Below, piece by piece: positions 39,732 through 47,984 of a DNA stretch of 64,000 nucleotides (within the stretch, counting starts at the first letter, position 1; every line of letters begins with the position of its first letter). The translations under genes were made by a program, and so were the position numbers. Under the pieces are notes generated by a model. The model did not search any database and was not told where the DNA came from. It saw only the letters and a list, made by a program, of their open reading frames with translations. The DNA is from Rhizobium sp. PP-CC-3A-592 (GTDB lineage Bacteria > Pseudomonadota > Alphaproteobacteria > Rhizobiales > Rhizobiaceae): positions 1,278,009-1,342,008 of the forward strand of contig NZ_QJSR01000001.1 in NCBI RefSeq assembly GCF_003217095.1, given 5' to 3'.

Positions 39732-41051
39732 ATGACCAAGCCCCGCGTGATGATCGACGGTTACAATCTGGCACTGGAAAAGGGGACGGGCATCGCCACC
39801 TATGCCCGCAATCTCAGCGGCCACCTGTCCGAACTCGGCTACCCCATCGACCTTCTCTACGGCGTTCGCGCTTCGGTCGGCAAAAATGCCCTGCTTTCGG
39901 AAGTCGGGTTCTTCGACCCGTCGACGCGAGCGCTGAAACCGACCGAGGTCATCAAGCGGCTGGCGACGTCGCCGCTCGGCACCACGGCGCGCCAGGTGCC
40001 GATCACCGGCAAAGTCATCGCGCGGCATGTGCCGGGCGGACTGCCGAAGCATGAGCGCATCTTCAACTTCCGCAACCTCTATACGATTTCGCGCTGGCAC
40101 TTCCGCACCTACGGCCAGTTCATGCAGACGAGCTACGACCAGTCCGCCGACATCGCCCACTGGACGTATCCGCTGCCGATCAAGCTCAAGAATGCGGCGA
40201 ACATCTACACGATCCACGACCTCGTGCCGCTGCGCCTGCCCTATGCCACGCTCGACAACAAGCGCGAGTTCCTGAAGACCGTCCGAAAGATCGCCGACAA
40301 GGCCGATCACATCGTCACGGTCTCGGAGGTCTCGAAGCGCGATATCGTCGAACTTCTCGGCGTGGACGAACGCCGGGTGACCAACACCTACCAGGCGGTC
40401 AATCTGCCGAGCCATATCCTTAACCGCGACGAGGACGAGGTGCGCAACGAGGTCGCGTCGATCTTCGGACTGGAGCACAAGAAGTTCTTCCTGTTCTTCG
40501 GCGCGATCGAACCGAAGAAAAACATCGGCCGGATCATCGAGGCCTATCTGGCGAGCCAGGTCAGCTACCCCCTCGTCATCGTCGGCCAGCTGGTTTGGAA
40601 GAACGCCAACGACCTTCGGCTTCTCGGCGTTCCCGGCGGCGGCAAGAAGACGGACGTCTATGACCCGACGATCGGTCACGTGACGCGCTCCTCCTCGATC
40701 GTACGCCTCGAATATCTGCCGCTGAGCCTGCTGATGTCCCTGATCCGCTGCGCCCGCTCCGTCGTCTTTCCGTCGCTCTACGAAGGGTTCGGCCTGCCGA
40801 TCCTCGAAGCCATGCAGTTGGGAACGGCCGTCATTACCGGCAGCGAAGGCGCCAATCCGGAAATTGCCGGCGACAGCGCCATCGTGGTCGATCCCTATGA
40901 CGTCAATGCGATCGCGCGGGCCATTCGCGATGTCGCCCATGACGATGCCCTGATGCGGTATTACGAGGCAGAGGGCCTCGAGCGGGCGAAATTGTTTTCG
41001 CCGGAGCGCTATGCAGAGCGGCTCGATTCGCTCTACACCACATTGAAGTGA
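39732..41051 (+). CDS. Glycosyltransferase family 4-type protein
   Basis: 439-residue GT-B glycosyltransferase. It has MIDGYNLALEKGTGIATYAR at the N terminus, then IYTIHDLVPLRLPYATLDNK, the FFGAIEPKKNIGRIIEAYLA acceptor/donor linker and VVFPSLYEGFGLPILEAMQL as the nucleotide-sugar binding motif. The EX7E pair is Glu in YEGFGLPILE. ATG 39732 was chosen because the open frame upstream runs through the end of the KpsC-like gene. The 120-base gap before it has no evident terminator, so it is probably in the same operon as the genes from 36364. Confidence 0.88.
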   Translation: MTKPRVMIDGYNLALEKGTGIATYARNLSGHLSELGYPIDLLYGVRASVGKNALLSEVGFFDPSTRALKPTEVIKRLATSPLGTTARQVPITGKVIARHVPGGLPKHERIFNFRNLYTISRWHFRTYGQFMQTSYDQSADIAHWTYPLPIKLKNAANIYTIHDLVPLRLPYATLDNKREFLKTVRKIADKADHIVTVSEVSKRDIVELLGVDERRVTNTYQAVNLPSHILNRDEDEVRNEVASIFGLEHKKFFLFFGAIEPKKNIGRIIEAYLASQVSYPLVIVGQLVWKNANDLRLLGVPGGGKKTDVYDPTIGHVTRSSSIVRLEYLPLSLLMSLIRCARSVVFPSLYEGFGLPILEAMQLGTAVITGSEGANPEIAGDSAIVVDPYDVNAIARAIRDVAHDDALMRYYEAEGLERAKLFSPERYAERLDSLYTTLK

Positions 41052-41083
41052 CACCTTGATGCAGTCGATACGGAAAAACAGCG

Positions 41084-41758
41084 ATGAGTGACGAAAAGGC
41101 TCGGCTGGACGGTCTCGTGGCCCGTGCGCGCGAGACGGCAATTTCGGGTACCAGCCCGGAGATCTCGGCCGTTCTCCTTGATATGGCGGCAGCGCTCGAT
41201 GCGGCGCACAGCGCCGAGGAGACCGTTCGTCGCGAGGCTTTCCGCGAGGGTATTCGTGGTGCCGCCAAGGTCATCCGCAATCGCCAGGCCACCCCCGGCT
41301 CTCCCCTCGGCGACCTTCTCTCCTCGGCCAATGCCGATCCAGAAGCCTTTGCAAACGAGGTGCTCAAGGTCGCGGGCGGGGAACCCGTGACGGTGGCCGA
41401 TCTGCGGCGCCTGCGCCAGAAGGTCAATACGGCGACCGAAGGCTCCGACGATATCGATGACGATCTGAAGCGGATCTATTATTCCGTGATGAACGAGCGC
41501 AATCCGACGGCCGCCGACATCCTGCCGCCGGGCTCTCCGTCCCGCTCGCTCGATGTGACCACCTTCATTCTGGAGCGCATCCTGCGGGATGGCTGGTGGA
41601 CGCTCGGCAATAGCGGCATCAATGCCAGTGATCAGCCGGTGGGCAAGGTCGGGCTGTCGCCGGCGCAGAGCTCGAAGCCCCAGACGGCACCGACCCCGCC
41701 GCTCGCACTCCTGTCCGCCCTCGTTCTGACACTGATCGAGACCAGCAAAGGGCGCTGA
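41084..41758 (+). CDS. Hypothetical protein in the capsule locus
   Basis: 224 residues, family not recognised. Residues 1-60 are helix-rich and charged, with heptad-like Ala/Leu spacing. An acidic segment EGSDDIDDDLKRIYY follows, then RSLDVTTFILERILRDGWW, and a Pro/Ser/Gln-rich linker before a hydrophobic C-terminal stretch (PLALLSALVLTLIETS) that is too short for a sure membrane helix. No signal peptide is seen. It is 32 bases after the glycosyltransferase gene on the same strand and ends convergent with pyruvyl transferase 3. Base composition matches its neighbours. A structural or accessory role in polysaccharide assembly is only a guess from position. Confidence 0.7.
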   Translation: MSDEKARLDGLVARARETAISGTSPEISAVLLDMAAALDAAHSAEETVRREAFREGIRGAAKVIRNRQATPGSPLGDLLSSANADPEAFANEVLKVAGGEPVTVADLRRLRQKVNTATEGSDDIDDDLKRIYYSVMNERNPTAADILPPGSPSRSLDVTTFILERILRDGWWTLGNSGINASDQPVGKVGLSPAQSSKPQTAPTPPLALLSALVLTLIETSKGR

Positions 41759-41784
41759 CGTCGCGTAGCATAGCGCTTGCGCGC

Positions 41785-42846
41785 TCAGGCCTTGTTGCGC
41801 AGCCTGTCGGCGAGGTTCAGTTCCTTCACGTCATGCTGCAGCACCAGCCCCTGAAGCACCGGGTGCTCCCAGATGGTTTCGCCCGGAGGGGCTTCCAGCG
41901 GCGCGACATCGAGCGGGAAGGCGGCGATCAGCGCTTCCGCATCGAACGCCTTCGGCGTCCAGGCGCGGTCGATGGCGGAGATGAGATCCTCCCAGTTGGT
42001 CGGCTCCGTGCGGGGCAAAGCATAGACGGGCAGTTCGGTGAGGCCGAGACCGCGGTAGAGATCGATAACCCGGGGATCGAGGTCGCAGGTCTCGTCGAGC
42101 TTTCGCATGTGCAGCCCGTTCACCGGACCATGCGTAGCGAAATGCAGACAGGGAATATTGTAGCTTTCGGCAAACACCATGCCGTGCAGGCTGGTGGAGA
42201 CGATGCGTTCGCAGGCGAGGATCTCGTCGATCCGGATTTTCATGGCACCCATCCCGATGGGCGTGACCGTGTTGATCAGGCGGACATGCGGAGCGAACGC
42301 CTCCGGTATTTTGTAACGCAGCAGCGTTTCCTTCAGGTGCGCTTCCGGATCACGATCGGCCAGTTCCGACAGGTGGACGATGACACCGAGCTTCCAGGTT
42401 TTTTCGACCGGCGGCGCATAGAACCGCGGCAGCAGCCAGACGGGATCGCCATAGATGCCGACCGTGCCTTCCGCCGCACCGGTGATCAGCGCCTCCGACA
42501 GGGGTCCCCGCGTTGCCGTAACGTGAAACGTTGAGTCGTCGGAAGGCGCGAACGGGATCAACTCTTCCTTTGCCGCCGATGGATTGGTCCAGCGCGAGGA
42601 CCCCGTGCCCCAGAACCAGACCTCCCCGCCGGAAACGCCATGCGCGATGGTGCCGACGCAGGCCATGCGCATCGTCTTCGAGCGGGAGGGAACCCGATGG
42701 ACCGGCTTTCCGCTGAGGAGCGCCACCATGACCGGGCTCAGGGCATCACCGATATTGAGGTAATCCATGGCCATCGTCGATCCCGCCCAGGAGAGCGGCA
42801 CGGAGCCTGTCTTGCGGACCTGCTCGGCGAGCCTGTTCATCTTCAT
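41785..42846 (-). CDS. Polysaccharide pyruvyl transferase family protein (3)
   Basis: 353 residues from ATG 42846, which has AGGGAAGG at a good distance; the frame is open 15 codons further. PF04230 blocks: YLNIGDALSPVMVALLSGKP, VWFWGTGSSRWTNP, IYGDPVWLLPRFYAPPVEK and ERIVSTSLHGMVFAESYNIP. It is closest to paralogue 2 in this window, sharing the start TGSVPLSW/EGTIPLSW as well as the core. It faces the plus-strand capsule operon and is separated by about 100 bases from the cyclase gene's stop. It probably modifies the same polysaccharide or a second residue of it. Confidence 0.83.
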   Translation of the reverse strand: MKMNRLAEQVRKTGSVPLSWAGSTMAMDYLNIGDALSPVMVALLSGKPVHRVPSRSKTMRMACVGTIAHGVSGGEVWFWGTGSSRWTNPSAAKEELIPFAPSDDSTFHVTATRGPLSEALITGAAEGTVGIYGDPVWLLPRFYAPPVEKTWKLGVIVHLSELADRDPEAHLKETLLRYKIPEAFAPHVRLINTVTPIGMGAMKIRIDEILACERIVSTSLHGMVFAESYNIPCLHFATHGPVNGLHMRKLDETCDLDPRVIDLYRGLGLTELPVYALPRTEPTNWEDLISAIDRAWTPKAFDAEALIAAFPLDVAPLEAPPGETIWEHPVLQGLVLQHDVKELNLADRLRNKA

Positions 42847-42976
42847 CTGTCGACCTTCCCTGTTCCGAGCCCGAGCGGCCCGGCGGATCATACGTAAGTC
42901 ATAAGGCGGAAATCGGAAGGCTGTCTGCGGCGGTTTCAGGTGTCGGCACCTTCCGTCTTCGCCTTCCGTCTCGTGT

Positions 42977-44197
42977 TCACGCGTCCGTTTCCGGCACCGG
43001 CATGAGGGTGAAAAGTTCCTGTGCCAGCTTCACGCCGCGCAAGGCATAGCGGCCGATGGAAACGACCTCCCTGTCACCGGGCGGCGGTGCCGCGGCCACG
43101 AAGGGCGAGGACATGACGACCGTGCGATCGACGAAACGGCAGAGCGAGGCGATGCGGCTGACCTCGTTGACGGCGGGTCCGATGACCGTGAAATCGAGGC
43201 GATCGGCGCTGCCGATATTGCCGTAGAAGACGTCCCCGATATGCAGCCCGAGATAGACTTCGGTGGTCGGGCGGCCTTCCATGGCGCGGCGTGCGTTGAG
43301 ATCGGCGAGCTTGCCGCGCAGGCGCCGTTCGGCGTCCAGCGCCCGACGACAGGCATCTTCCCGCTCCTCCGCTTTGAAGATCGCGAGCGTACCGTCGCCG
43401 ATCAGCTTCAGCACATTGCCCCCGGCCTCGTGGATGGAGGTGATGACCGCATCGGCGTAATCATTGAGGAAGGGAATGATTTCGTCCGGGGCGAGGCTTT
43501 CGGTGATGCGGGTATAGTTCTGCAGGTCGGAAAACCAGAGCACCGCCGAAATCCGCTCGGCCTTGCCCCGGGTGATGCGGCCTTCCAGCACGTGACTTGC
43601 AGCGTCTTCGCCGAGATAGACCTCGGCGATCGTGCGCGTGACACGATTGAGCGACCCGGCCTTGATGGCAAGGGCAAGGACGGGCACCAGCGAACGCAAC
43701 GCATCGACACCCTGATCCGTGAAACCACCTTCGTCGGCCGTCGTCCAGTGCGAGTAGAAGCAGTCCATGTCGCCGATATGGGCGTCCGGCGAGAAGCGAT
43801 GGATCATGGCGATATAGTCGCGATGCCCGGCCGCCAGCAGCGTATCCAGCGCATAGAAATCGGTGGGATCGCCGAAGCCGATCCGGCGACGCAGCTCGTT
43901 GCCGTTGGTTTCGCGCAGGTGGTAGAACGGCGAGCGCTTCCAGTTTTCCTCCGAGACGCCCTCGTTCGTCGGGCCGTATTCGAACATGCCCTTGCCCGGC
44001 TCGCGGCTGTCCCACTGGAAGGCGCGCCCTTCATAGACCGGGTGGAGCGTGTCGATGAGCGCGAGCCCTCTGTCGAGCGGCAGCCCGGCCTCGCGCAGAT
44101 GCTCGCAGAAGCCGCGCATGATCTCCATCTCATCGGAGCCCTTGAGACCCTGCGTCGTCAACCATGCGGAGATGCGTGCGATTTCGCCTGAGTCCAT
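42977..44197 (-). CDS. Class III adenylate/guanylate cyclase
   Basis: 406-residue cytoplasmic cyclase. ATG 44197 has AGGGA at the right spacing; ATG 44206 lies directly on that site. The N-terminal half (about 1-195) is a region common in rhizobial cyclases, with no membrane segment. The catalytic domain from about 230 keeps the two metal Asp (LWFSDLQNYTRI and IGDGTLAIF), the adenine-selecting Lys in NVLKLIGDG and Asp in DRLDFTVIG, and the transition-state Asn/Arg in AVNEVSRI. It should therefore make cAMP. It is transcribed alone at the edge of the capsule locus. Confidence 0.9.
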   Translation of the reverse strand: MDSGEIARISAWLTTQGLKGSDEMEIMRGFCEHLREAGLPLDRGLALIDTLHPVYEGRAFQWDSREPGKGMFEYGPTNEGVSEENWKRSPFYHLRETNGNELRRRIGFGDPTDFYALDTLLAAGHRDYIAMIHRFSPDAHIGDMDCFYSHWTTADEGGFTDQGVDALRSLVPVLALAIKAGSLNRVTRTIAEVYLGEDAASHVLEGRITRGKAERISAVLWFSDLQNYTRITESLAPDEIIPFLNDYADAVITSIHEAGGNVLKLIGDGTLAIFKAEEREDACRRALDAERRLRGKLADLNARRAMEGRPTTEVYLGLHIGDVFYGNIGSADRLDFTVIGPAVNEVSRIASLCRFVDRTVVMSSPFVAAAPPPGDREVVSIGRYALRGVKLAQELFTLMPVPETDA

Positions 44198-44373
44198 GTC
44201 CGCCATTCCCTGTACCCGTCGTCATAATGCTGCGGTTCCCGGCCCCTCGGCTTCGAAATGGAACGGCAAGAAATTGTTCGAGGGTGTCGGGTTCTACTGC
44301 ATATTCCGCCAAACCGGAATCGTTTTCAGTCCGATTTCCGAAAGGTCAGACGAACGTTAAGATGCGTCTGGGT

Positions 44374-45087
44374 TTATGCGTCCTTCGACGTGTAGAGCGC
44401 GCGGGAGCGTTCGAGGTGGCGCAGCATGGCCTGCTCCGTGGCATCGGCGTCGCGGGCGACGATGCAGTCGATGATGGATTGGTGCTCGGAGAGCGTCACG
44501 GTTTCCTTGCCGGTCCAGATCAGCATGTGCGTGTGGTAGCCGCGCAACCAGGCCAGCATGGCTTCGCTGACGGCGATATAGATGGGATTGCCGGAGATGC
44601 GGGCGATGCGGCTATGAAATTCCATGTCGGCCGCGATGAAGGCGGCGGCATCGTCCAGTGCCGCCTCCTGCCGACCGAGGATCGCCTTGAGGTCGGCGAT
44701 ATCGGCGTCGGTGGCCTTCACTGCGGCTTCCCGCGCCATGCCCCGCTCGAAGAAGATGCGAGCGCTCTTCAGGTGCTCCAGCGTGTCAGAGGATTTCGCG
44801 AGCATCATCTGGGCCGTCGTATCCACCTGACGCAGGATCGACCGGGCCGTAAGCTCCAGCACCCGGGCGCGTTCCCCATGCGAGATGACGACGAGGCCCA
44901 TATTGGCGAGTGCCTGCATCGCCTCGCGGATCGCGGGCCGGCCAACGCCAAAGCGCTCCATCAGCTCCCGTTCGGAGGGCATTTCGTCGCCCGGGTTCAG
45001 CTCGCCGGACGTGATCATGGCCTGCAGGCGGGAAAAGACCTCGTCGGACAGTTTTCGGCGCGTGATGGTTTCGGTCGGCTGGCTCAT
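44374..45087 (-). CDS. GntR-family (FCD domain) transcriptional regulator, likely of the D-apiose genes
   Basis: 237-residue DNA-binding regulator from ATG 45087; ATG 45117 and 45132 are in frame but have no ribosome site. The N-terminal winged helix contains KLSDEVFSRLQAMITSGELN, MPSERELMERFGVGRPAIRE and ALANMGLVVISHGERARV. The C-terminal FCD helical domain has the metal/ligand residues in DMEFHSRIARIS and LSEHQSIIDCI. NanR and other sugar-acid regulators share this architecture. It diverges from the RuBisCO-like gene, with a palindromic site in the shared 216-base gap, which suggests it controls that operon and itself. Confidence 0.88.
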   Translation of the reverse strand: MSQPTETITRRKLSDEVFSRLQAMITSGELNPGDEMPSERELMERFGVGRPAIREAMQALANMGLVVISHGERARVLELTARSILRQVDTTAQMMLAKSSDTLEHLKSARIFFERGMAREAAVKATDADIADLKAILGRQEAALDDAAAFIAADMEFHSRIARISGNPIYIAVSEAMLAWLRGYHTHMLIWTGKETVTLSEHQSIIDCIVARDADATEQAMLRHLERSRALYTSKDA

Positions 45088-45229
45088 GAGGTTCCGGATA
45101 TTCCTTCGATCCTGCATCTTCGCATGCCGCAACGCGCTTGGAAAAGGGAAACGCGTCCGCGCCTCGCTTTCTCCCCTGTCGCAACGGCTGCTGCTTCTCG
45201 CATTTTCCGAGCATCGATACTTGCGTCAT

Positions 45230-45248
45230 TGCTATACTCATTATACCA
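45230..45248. promoter_or_regulatory. Probable operator 1 for the GntR regulator
   Basis: TGCTATA-CTCAT-TATACCA, a pseudo-palindrome (6 of 7 paired) in the gap between the regulator and the RuBisCO-like gene. The 15-mer ACTCATTATACCAGT (45236-45250) recurs exactly at 47902-47916. TGGTATA half-sites are typical of FCD-type GntR regulators. Confidence 0.65.
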
Positions 45249-45303
45249 GTTCATCAACGACGATCTACCGGAGCCGGCAGGTCGAGACGCGGAGGAGAAG
45301 CCG

Positions 45304-46557
45304 ATGATCACCGTGACCTATCGCATCGAGACGACGGGAAGCGTCGAGGCCATGGCCGCCAAAATCGCCAGCGACCAGTCTACGGGGACCTTCGTGCCAG
45401 TTCCGGGTGAAACGGAAGAACTGAAGGCACGGGTTGCCGCACGGGTGATCGGGATCCGGCCGCTTGAGCCCGCGACGACGCCGAGCTGGCCGGAGGCGCC
45501 ATCGGATCACGGAACCATTCACCGGGCCGATGTGGACATCGCCTTTCCGCTCGACGCCGTGGGCACGGACCTCTCAGCGCTGATGACGATCGCCATCGGC
45601 GGCATCTTCTCCATCAAGGGCATGACGGGGCTTCGCGTCGTGGATCTCAAGCTGCCAGCAGAATATGGTGCCGCCTATCCCGGGCCCCAGTTCGGCATGC
45701 CGGGCAGCCGGCGGCTCACGGGCGTCGAGGGCCGGCCGATCATCGGCACGATCGTCAAGCCGGCGCTGGGCCTGCGACCGATGGAAACAGCCGAACTGGT
45801 CGGCGAACTGATCGGCTCCGGCGTCGATTTCATCAAGGACGACGAGAAACTGATGAGCCCGGCTTATTCGCCGCTGAAGGAGCGCGTCGCCGCCATCATG
45901 CCGCTGATCCTCGATCACGAGCAGAAGACCGGCAAGAAGGTGATGTACGCCTTCGGTATCTCGCATACGGACCCCGACGAGATGATGCGCAACCACGATA
46001 TGGTGCTCAGCGCCGGTGGTAATTGCGCCGTTGTCAACATCAACTCGATCGGCATGGGCGGCATGGCATTCCTCCGCAAGCGCTCCGGCCTCGTGCTGCA
46101 TGCGCACCGCAACGGCTGGGACGTTCTGACCCGGCATCCCGGCATCGGCTTCGACTTCAAGGTCTGGCAGCAGTTCTGGCGGCTGCTCGGTGTCGATCAG
46201 TTCCAGATCAACGGCATTGGCGTAAAATACTGGGAGCCGGACGAGAGCTTCGTCGAATCCTTCAAGGCCGTGTCTACCCCGCTCTTTTCGCCGGCGGATT
46301 GCCCGCTTCCCGTTGCCGGGTCCGGGCAGTGGGGCGGGCAGGCGCCGGAAACCTACCGGCGCACGGGGCGGACGACCGATCTTCTCTACCTCTGCGGCGG
46401 CGGCATCGTCAGCCATCCCGGCGGACCGGCCGCGGGCGTGCATGCCGTGCAGCAGGCCTGGGAGGCCGCCGTTGCCGACATCCCGCTCGAAACCTACGCG
46501 CTTGACCACCCCGAGCTTGCGGCCTCCTTGAAGACCTTCGGCGGAAAGGATGCCTGA
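45304..46557 (+). CDS. oiaX: RuBisCO-like protein, probable 3-oxo-isoapionate-4-phosphate decarboxylase or transcarboxylase/hydrolase
   Basis: 417-residue RuBisCO-like protein. It keeps the large-subunit catalytic framework: Lys152 in TIVKPALGL, the carbamylated-type Lys178 with Asp/Glu metal ligands in GVDFIKDDE, His266/His268 in HAHRNGW, loop-6 Lys308 in GIGVKYWEPDESF, the phosphate-binding GSGQWGGQAPE, and GGGIVSHPGGPAAG. It is not a methionine-salvage neighbour set. The adjacent kinase, Gfo/Idh dehydrogenase and ApnL-type gene instead match the D-apiose pathway, in which RuBisCO-like proteins either decarboxylate 3-oxo-isoapionate 4-phosphate (OiaX) or cleave it by transcarboxylation/hydrolysis (OiaT). 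Which of the two cannot be read here. GAGGAGAAG precedes the ATG. Confidence 0.8.
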   Translation: MITVTYRIETTGSVEAMAAKIASDQSTGTFVPVPGETEELKARVAARVIGIRPLEPATTPSWPEAPSDHGTIHRADVDIAFPLDAVGTDLSALMTIAIGGIFSIKGMTGLRVVDLKLPAEYGAAYPGPQFGMPGSRRLTGVEGRPIIGTIVKPALGLRPMETAELVGELIGSGVDFIKDDEKLMSPAYSPLKERVAAIMPLILDHEQKTGKKVMYAFGISHTDPDEMMRNHDMVLSAGGNCAVVNINSIGMGGMAFLRKRSGLVLHAHRNGWDVLTRHPGIGFDFKVWQQFWRLLGVDQFQINGIGVKYWEPDESFVESFKAVSTPLFSPADCPLPVAGSGQWGGQAPETYRRTGRTTDLLYLCGGGIVSHPGGPAAGVHAVQQAWEAAVADIPLETYALDHPELAASLKTFGGKDA

Positions 46558-47902
46558 CATGGCGGCGCCCCTGCTTCTCGCCTATTACGGCGATGATTTC
46601 ACCGGCTCGACCGACGTCATGGAGGCGCTGGCCTCCCATGACGTGGAGACCGTGCTCTTCCTGCGCATACCCGATGACGCGCTGCTGCAGCGCTTTGCCC
46701 ATTGCCGCGCCATCGGCCTTGCCGGCACCAGCCGCAGCGAGACACCCGACTGGATGGATGAACACCTGACGCCGGTCTTTCGATGGCTGAAAGTGCTGGA
46801 GGCGACCGTCTCTCACTACAAAGTCTGCTCGACCTTCGATTCCGCCCCTGCGGTGGGCAATATCGGCCGGGCGATCGAGATCGGGCTCGATGTCTTCGCG
46901 CAGGGTCTCGCACCCCTTGTCGTCGGCGCGCCGCAGCTCAAGCGTTACACGGCCTTCGGCCATTTGTTCGCCGGCTACCAAGGCGACGTCTATCGTATCG
47001 ACCGCCACCCGGTCATGAGCCGGCATCCGGTGACACCGATGAACGAGGCGGATCTCACGCAGCATCTCGGGTGCCAGACGGAACTGCCGGTCGCGCTGGC
47101 CGATCTCACCATGCTGACGGATGCGCAGGTCGATGCGCGCGCAGCAACGCTTGCCGGCAAGGGCATTCTAATGCTGGACGTGGACGGACCGGAGACGCAG
47201 AAGGCGGCGGGCGCGCAACTTCTGCGGCTTGCGGACCGTGGTTCGCGGTTCATGGCGGGATCGTCGGGCGTCGAATATGCGCTTCTCCAGGCTTGGCGCG
47301 CCGCAGGGCTGGTCGAGGGCGCACGGGACTTTCCGTCTCCGGGTAAGGCCGACCGGATGGCGGTCGTCTCCGGCAGCGTCTCTCCGACCACGGAGCGGCA
47401 GATCCGGCAGGCGACCGGGGCGGACGGCTTCGACGGCGTGCCACTTGATCCTCTGGCTCTCCTCGGGGAGGACGGAGAAAGCGTCATCGACCGCGCGATC
47501 CGGGATGCGCAGACGAGCCTTGCAGCGGGCCGCAGCGTCATCCTGCATACCGCGCTCGGTCCGCAGGCCGATCGTGGCGGCGAGATCGACCGGGTCGCCG
47601 GCAGCCGGCATCGGCTGGGTCAGATGCTTGGCCGGATTCTCCTGCACCTCATCGAAACGCAAGGTCTTGGCCGGGCTGTCATCGCAGGCGGCGACACGTC
47701 GAGCCATGCGCTCGGCGCCCTGAAGATCGATGCCCTCACGACCCTGCTGCCGCTGCCGGAAACGCCGGGATCGCCGCTTTGCACCGCCCATGGCCTGCAT
47801 GCACCGACCAACGGATTGCAGATTGCGTTGAAGGGCGGACAGGTGGGACGCGATGGCTACTTCGCCCAGATCCTCGACGGGCGTGCGACATCGGCTGGTT
47901 GA
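46550..47902 (+). CDS. oiaK: DUF1537 four-carbon/sugar-acid kinase, probable 3-oxo-isoapionate kinase
   Basis: 450-residue kinase of the DUF1537 family. The N-terminal substrate domain starts with AYYGDDFTGSTDVMEAL and contains YKVCSTFDSAP and GAPQLKRYTAFGHLFA. The C-terminal nucleotide-binding domain contains VVSGSVSPTTERQI, SVILHTALGP and VIAGGDTSSHALGAL. Family members phosphorylate 3-oxo-tetronates, threonates or, next to RuBisCO-like genes, 3-oxo-isoapionate. ATG 46550 overlaps the upstream stop by eight bases; ATG 46559 has better ribosome-site spacing. The stop overlaps the second operator. Confidence 0.78.
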   Translation: MPDMAAPLLLAYYGDDFTGSTDVMEALASHDVETVLFLRIPDDALLQRFAHCRAIGLAGTSRSETPDWMDEHLTPVFRWLKVLEATVSHYKVCSTFDSAPAVGNIGRAIEIGLDVFAQGLAPLVVGAPQLKRYTAFGHLFAGYQGDVYRIDRHPVMSRHPVTPMNEADLTQHLGCQTELPVALADLTMLTDAQVDARAATLAGKGILMLDVDGPETQKAAGAQLLRLADRGSRFMAGSSGVEYALLQAWRAAGLVEGARDFPSPGKADRMAVVSGSVSPTTERQIRQATGADGFDGVPLDPLALLGEDGESVIDRAIRDAQTSLAAGRSVILHTALGPQADRGGEIDRVAGSRHRLGQMLGRILLHLIETQGLGRAVIAGGDTSSHALGALKIDALTTLLPLPETPGSPLCTAHGLHAPTNGLQIALKGGQVGRDGYFAQILDGRATSAG

Positions 47903-47914
47903 CTCATTATACCA
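47896..47914. promoter_or_regulatory. Probable operator 2 for the GntR regulator
   Basis: TGGTTGA-CTCAT-TATACCA, aligned with operator 1 and sharing ACTCATTATACCAGT (47902-47916). It overlaps the last codons of the kinase gene and precedes the dehydrogenase by about 70 bases. This implies a second regulated promoter for the dehydrogenase and ApnL-type genes. Confidence 0.6.
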
Positions 47915-47984
47915 GTCGCCTTTACATGGCCTGATCTGATTGGCCGGGCTGGACCCTGAACGACACTTTTCAAGGACATTGACC

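Noticed and set aside
30420-42846. Capsule locus as a recently acquired island
   Set aside because: No integrase, tRNA, transposase, direct repeat or marked base-composition break was seen at its borders, although some gaps are AT-richer. Transfer remains possible but is not shown.
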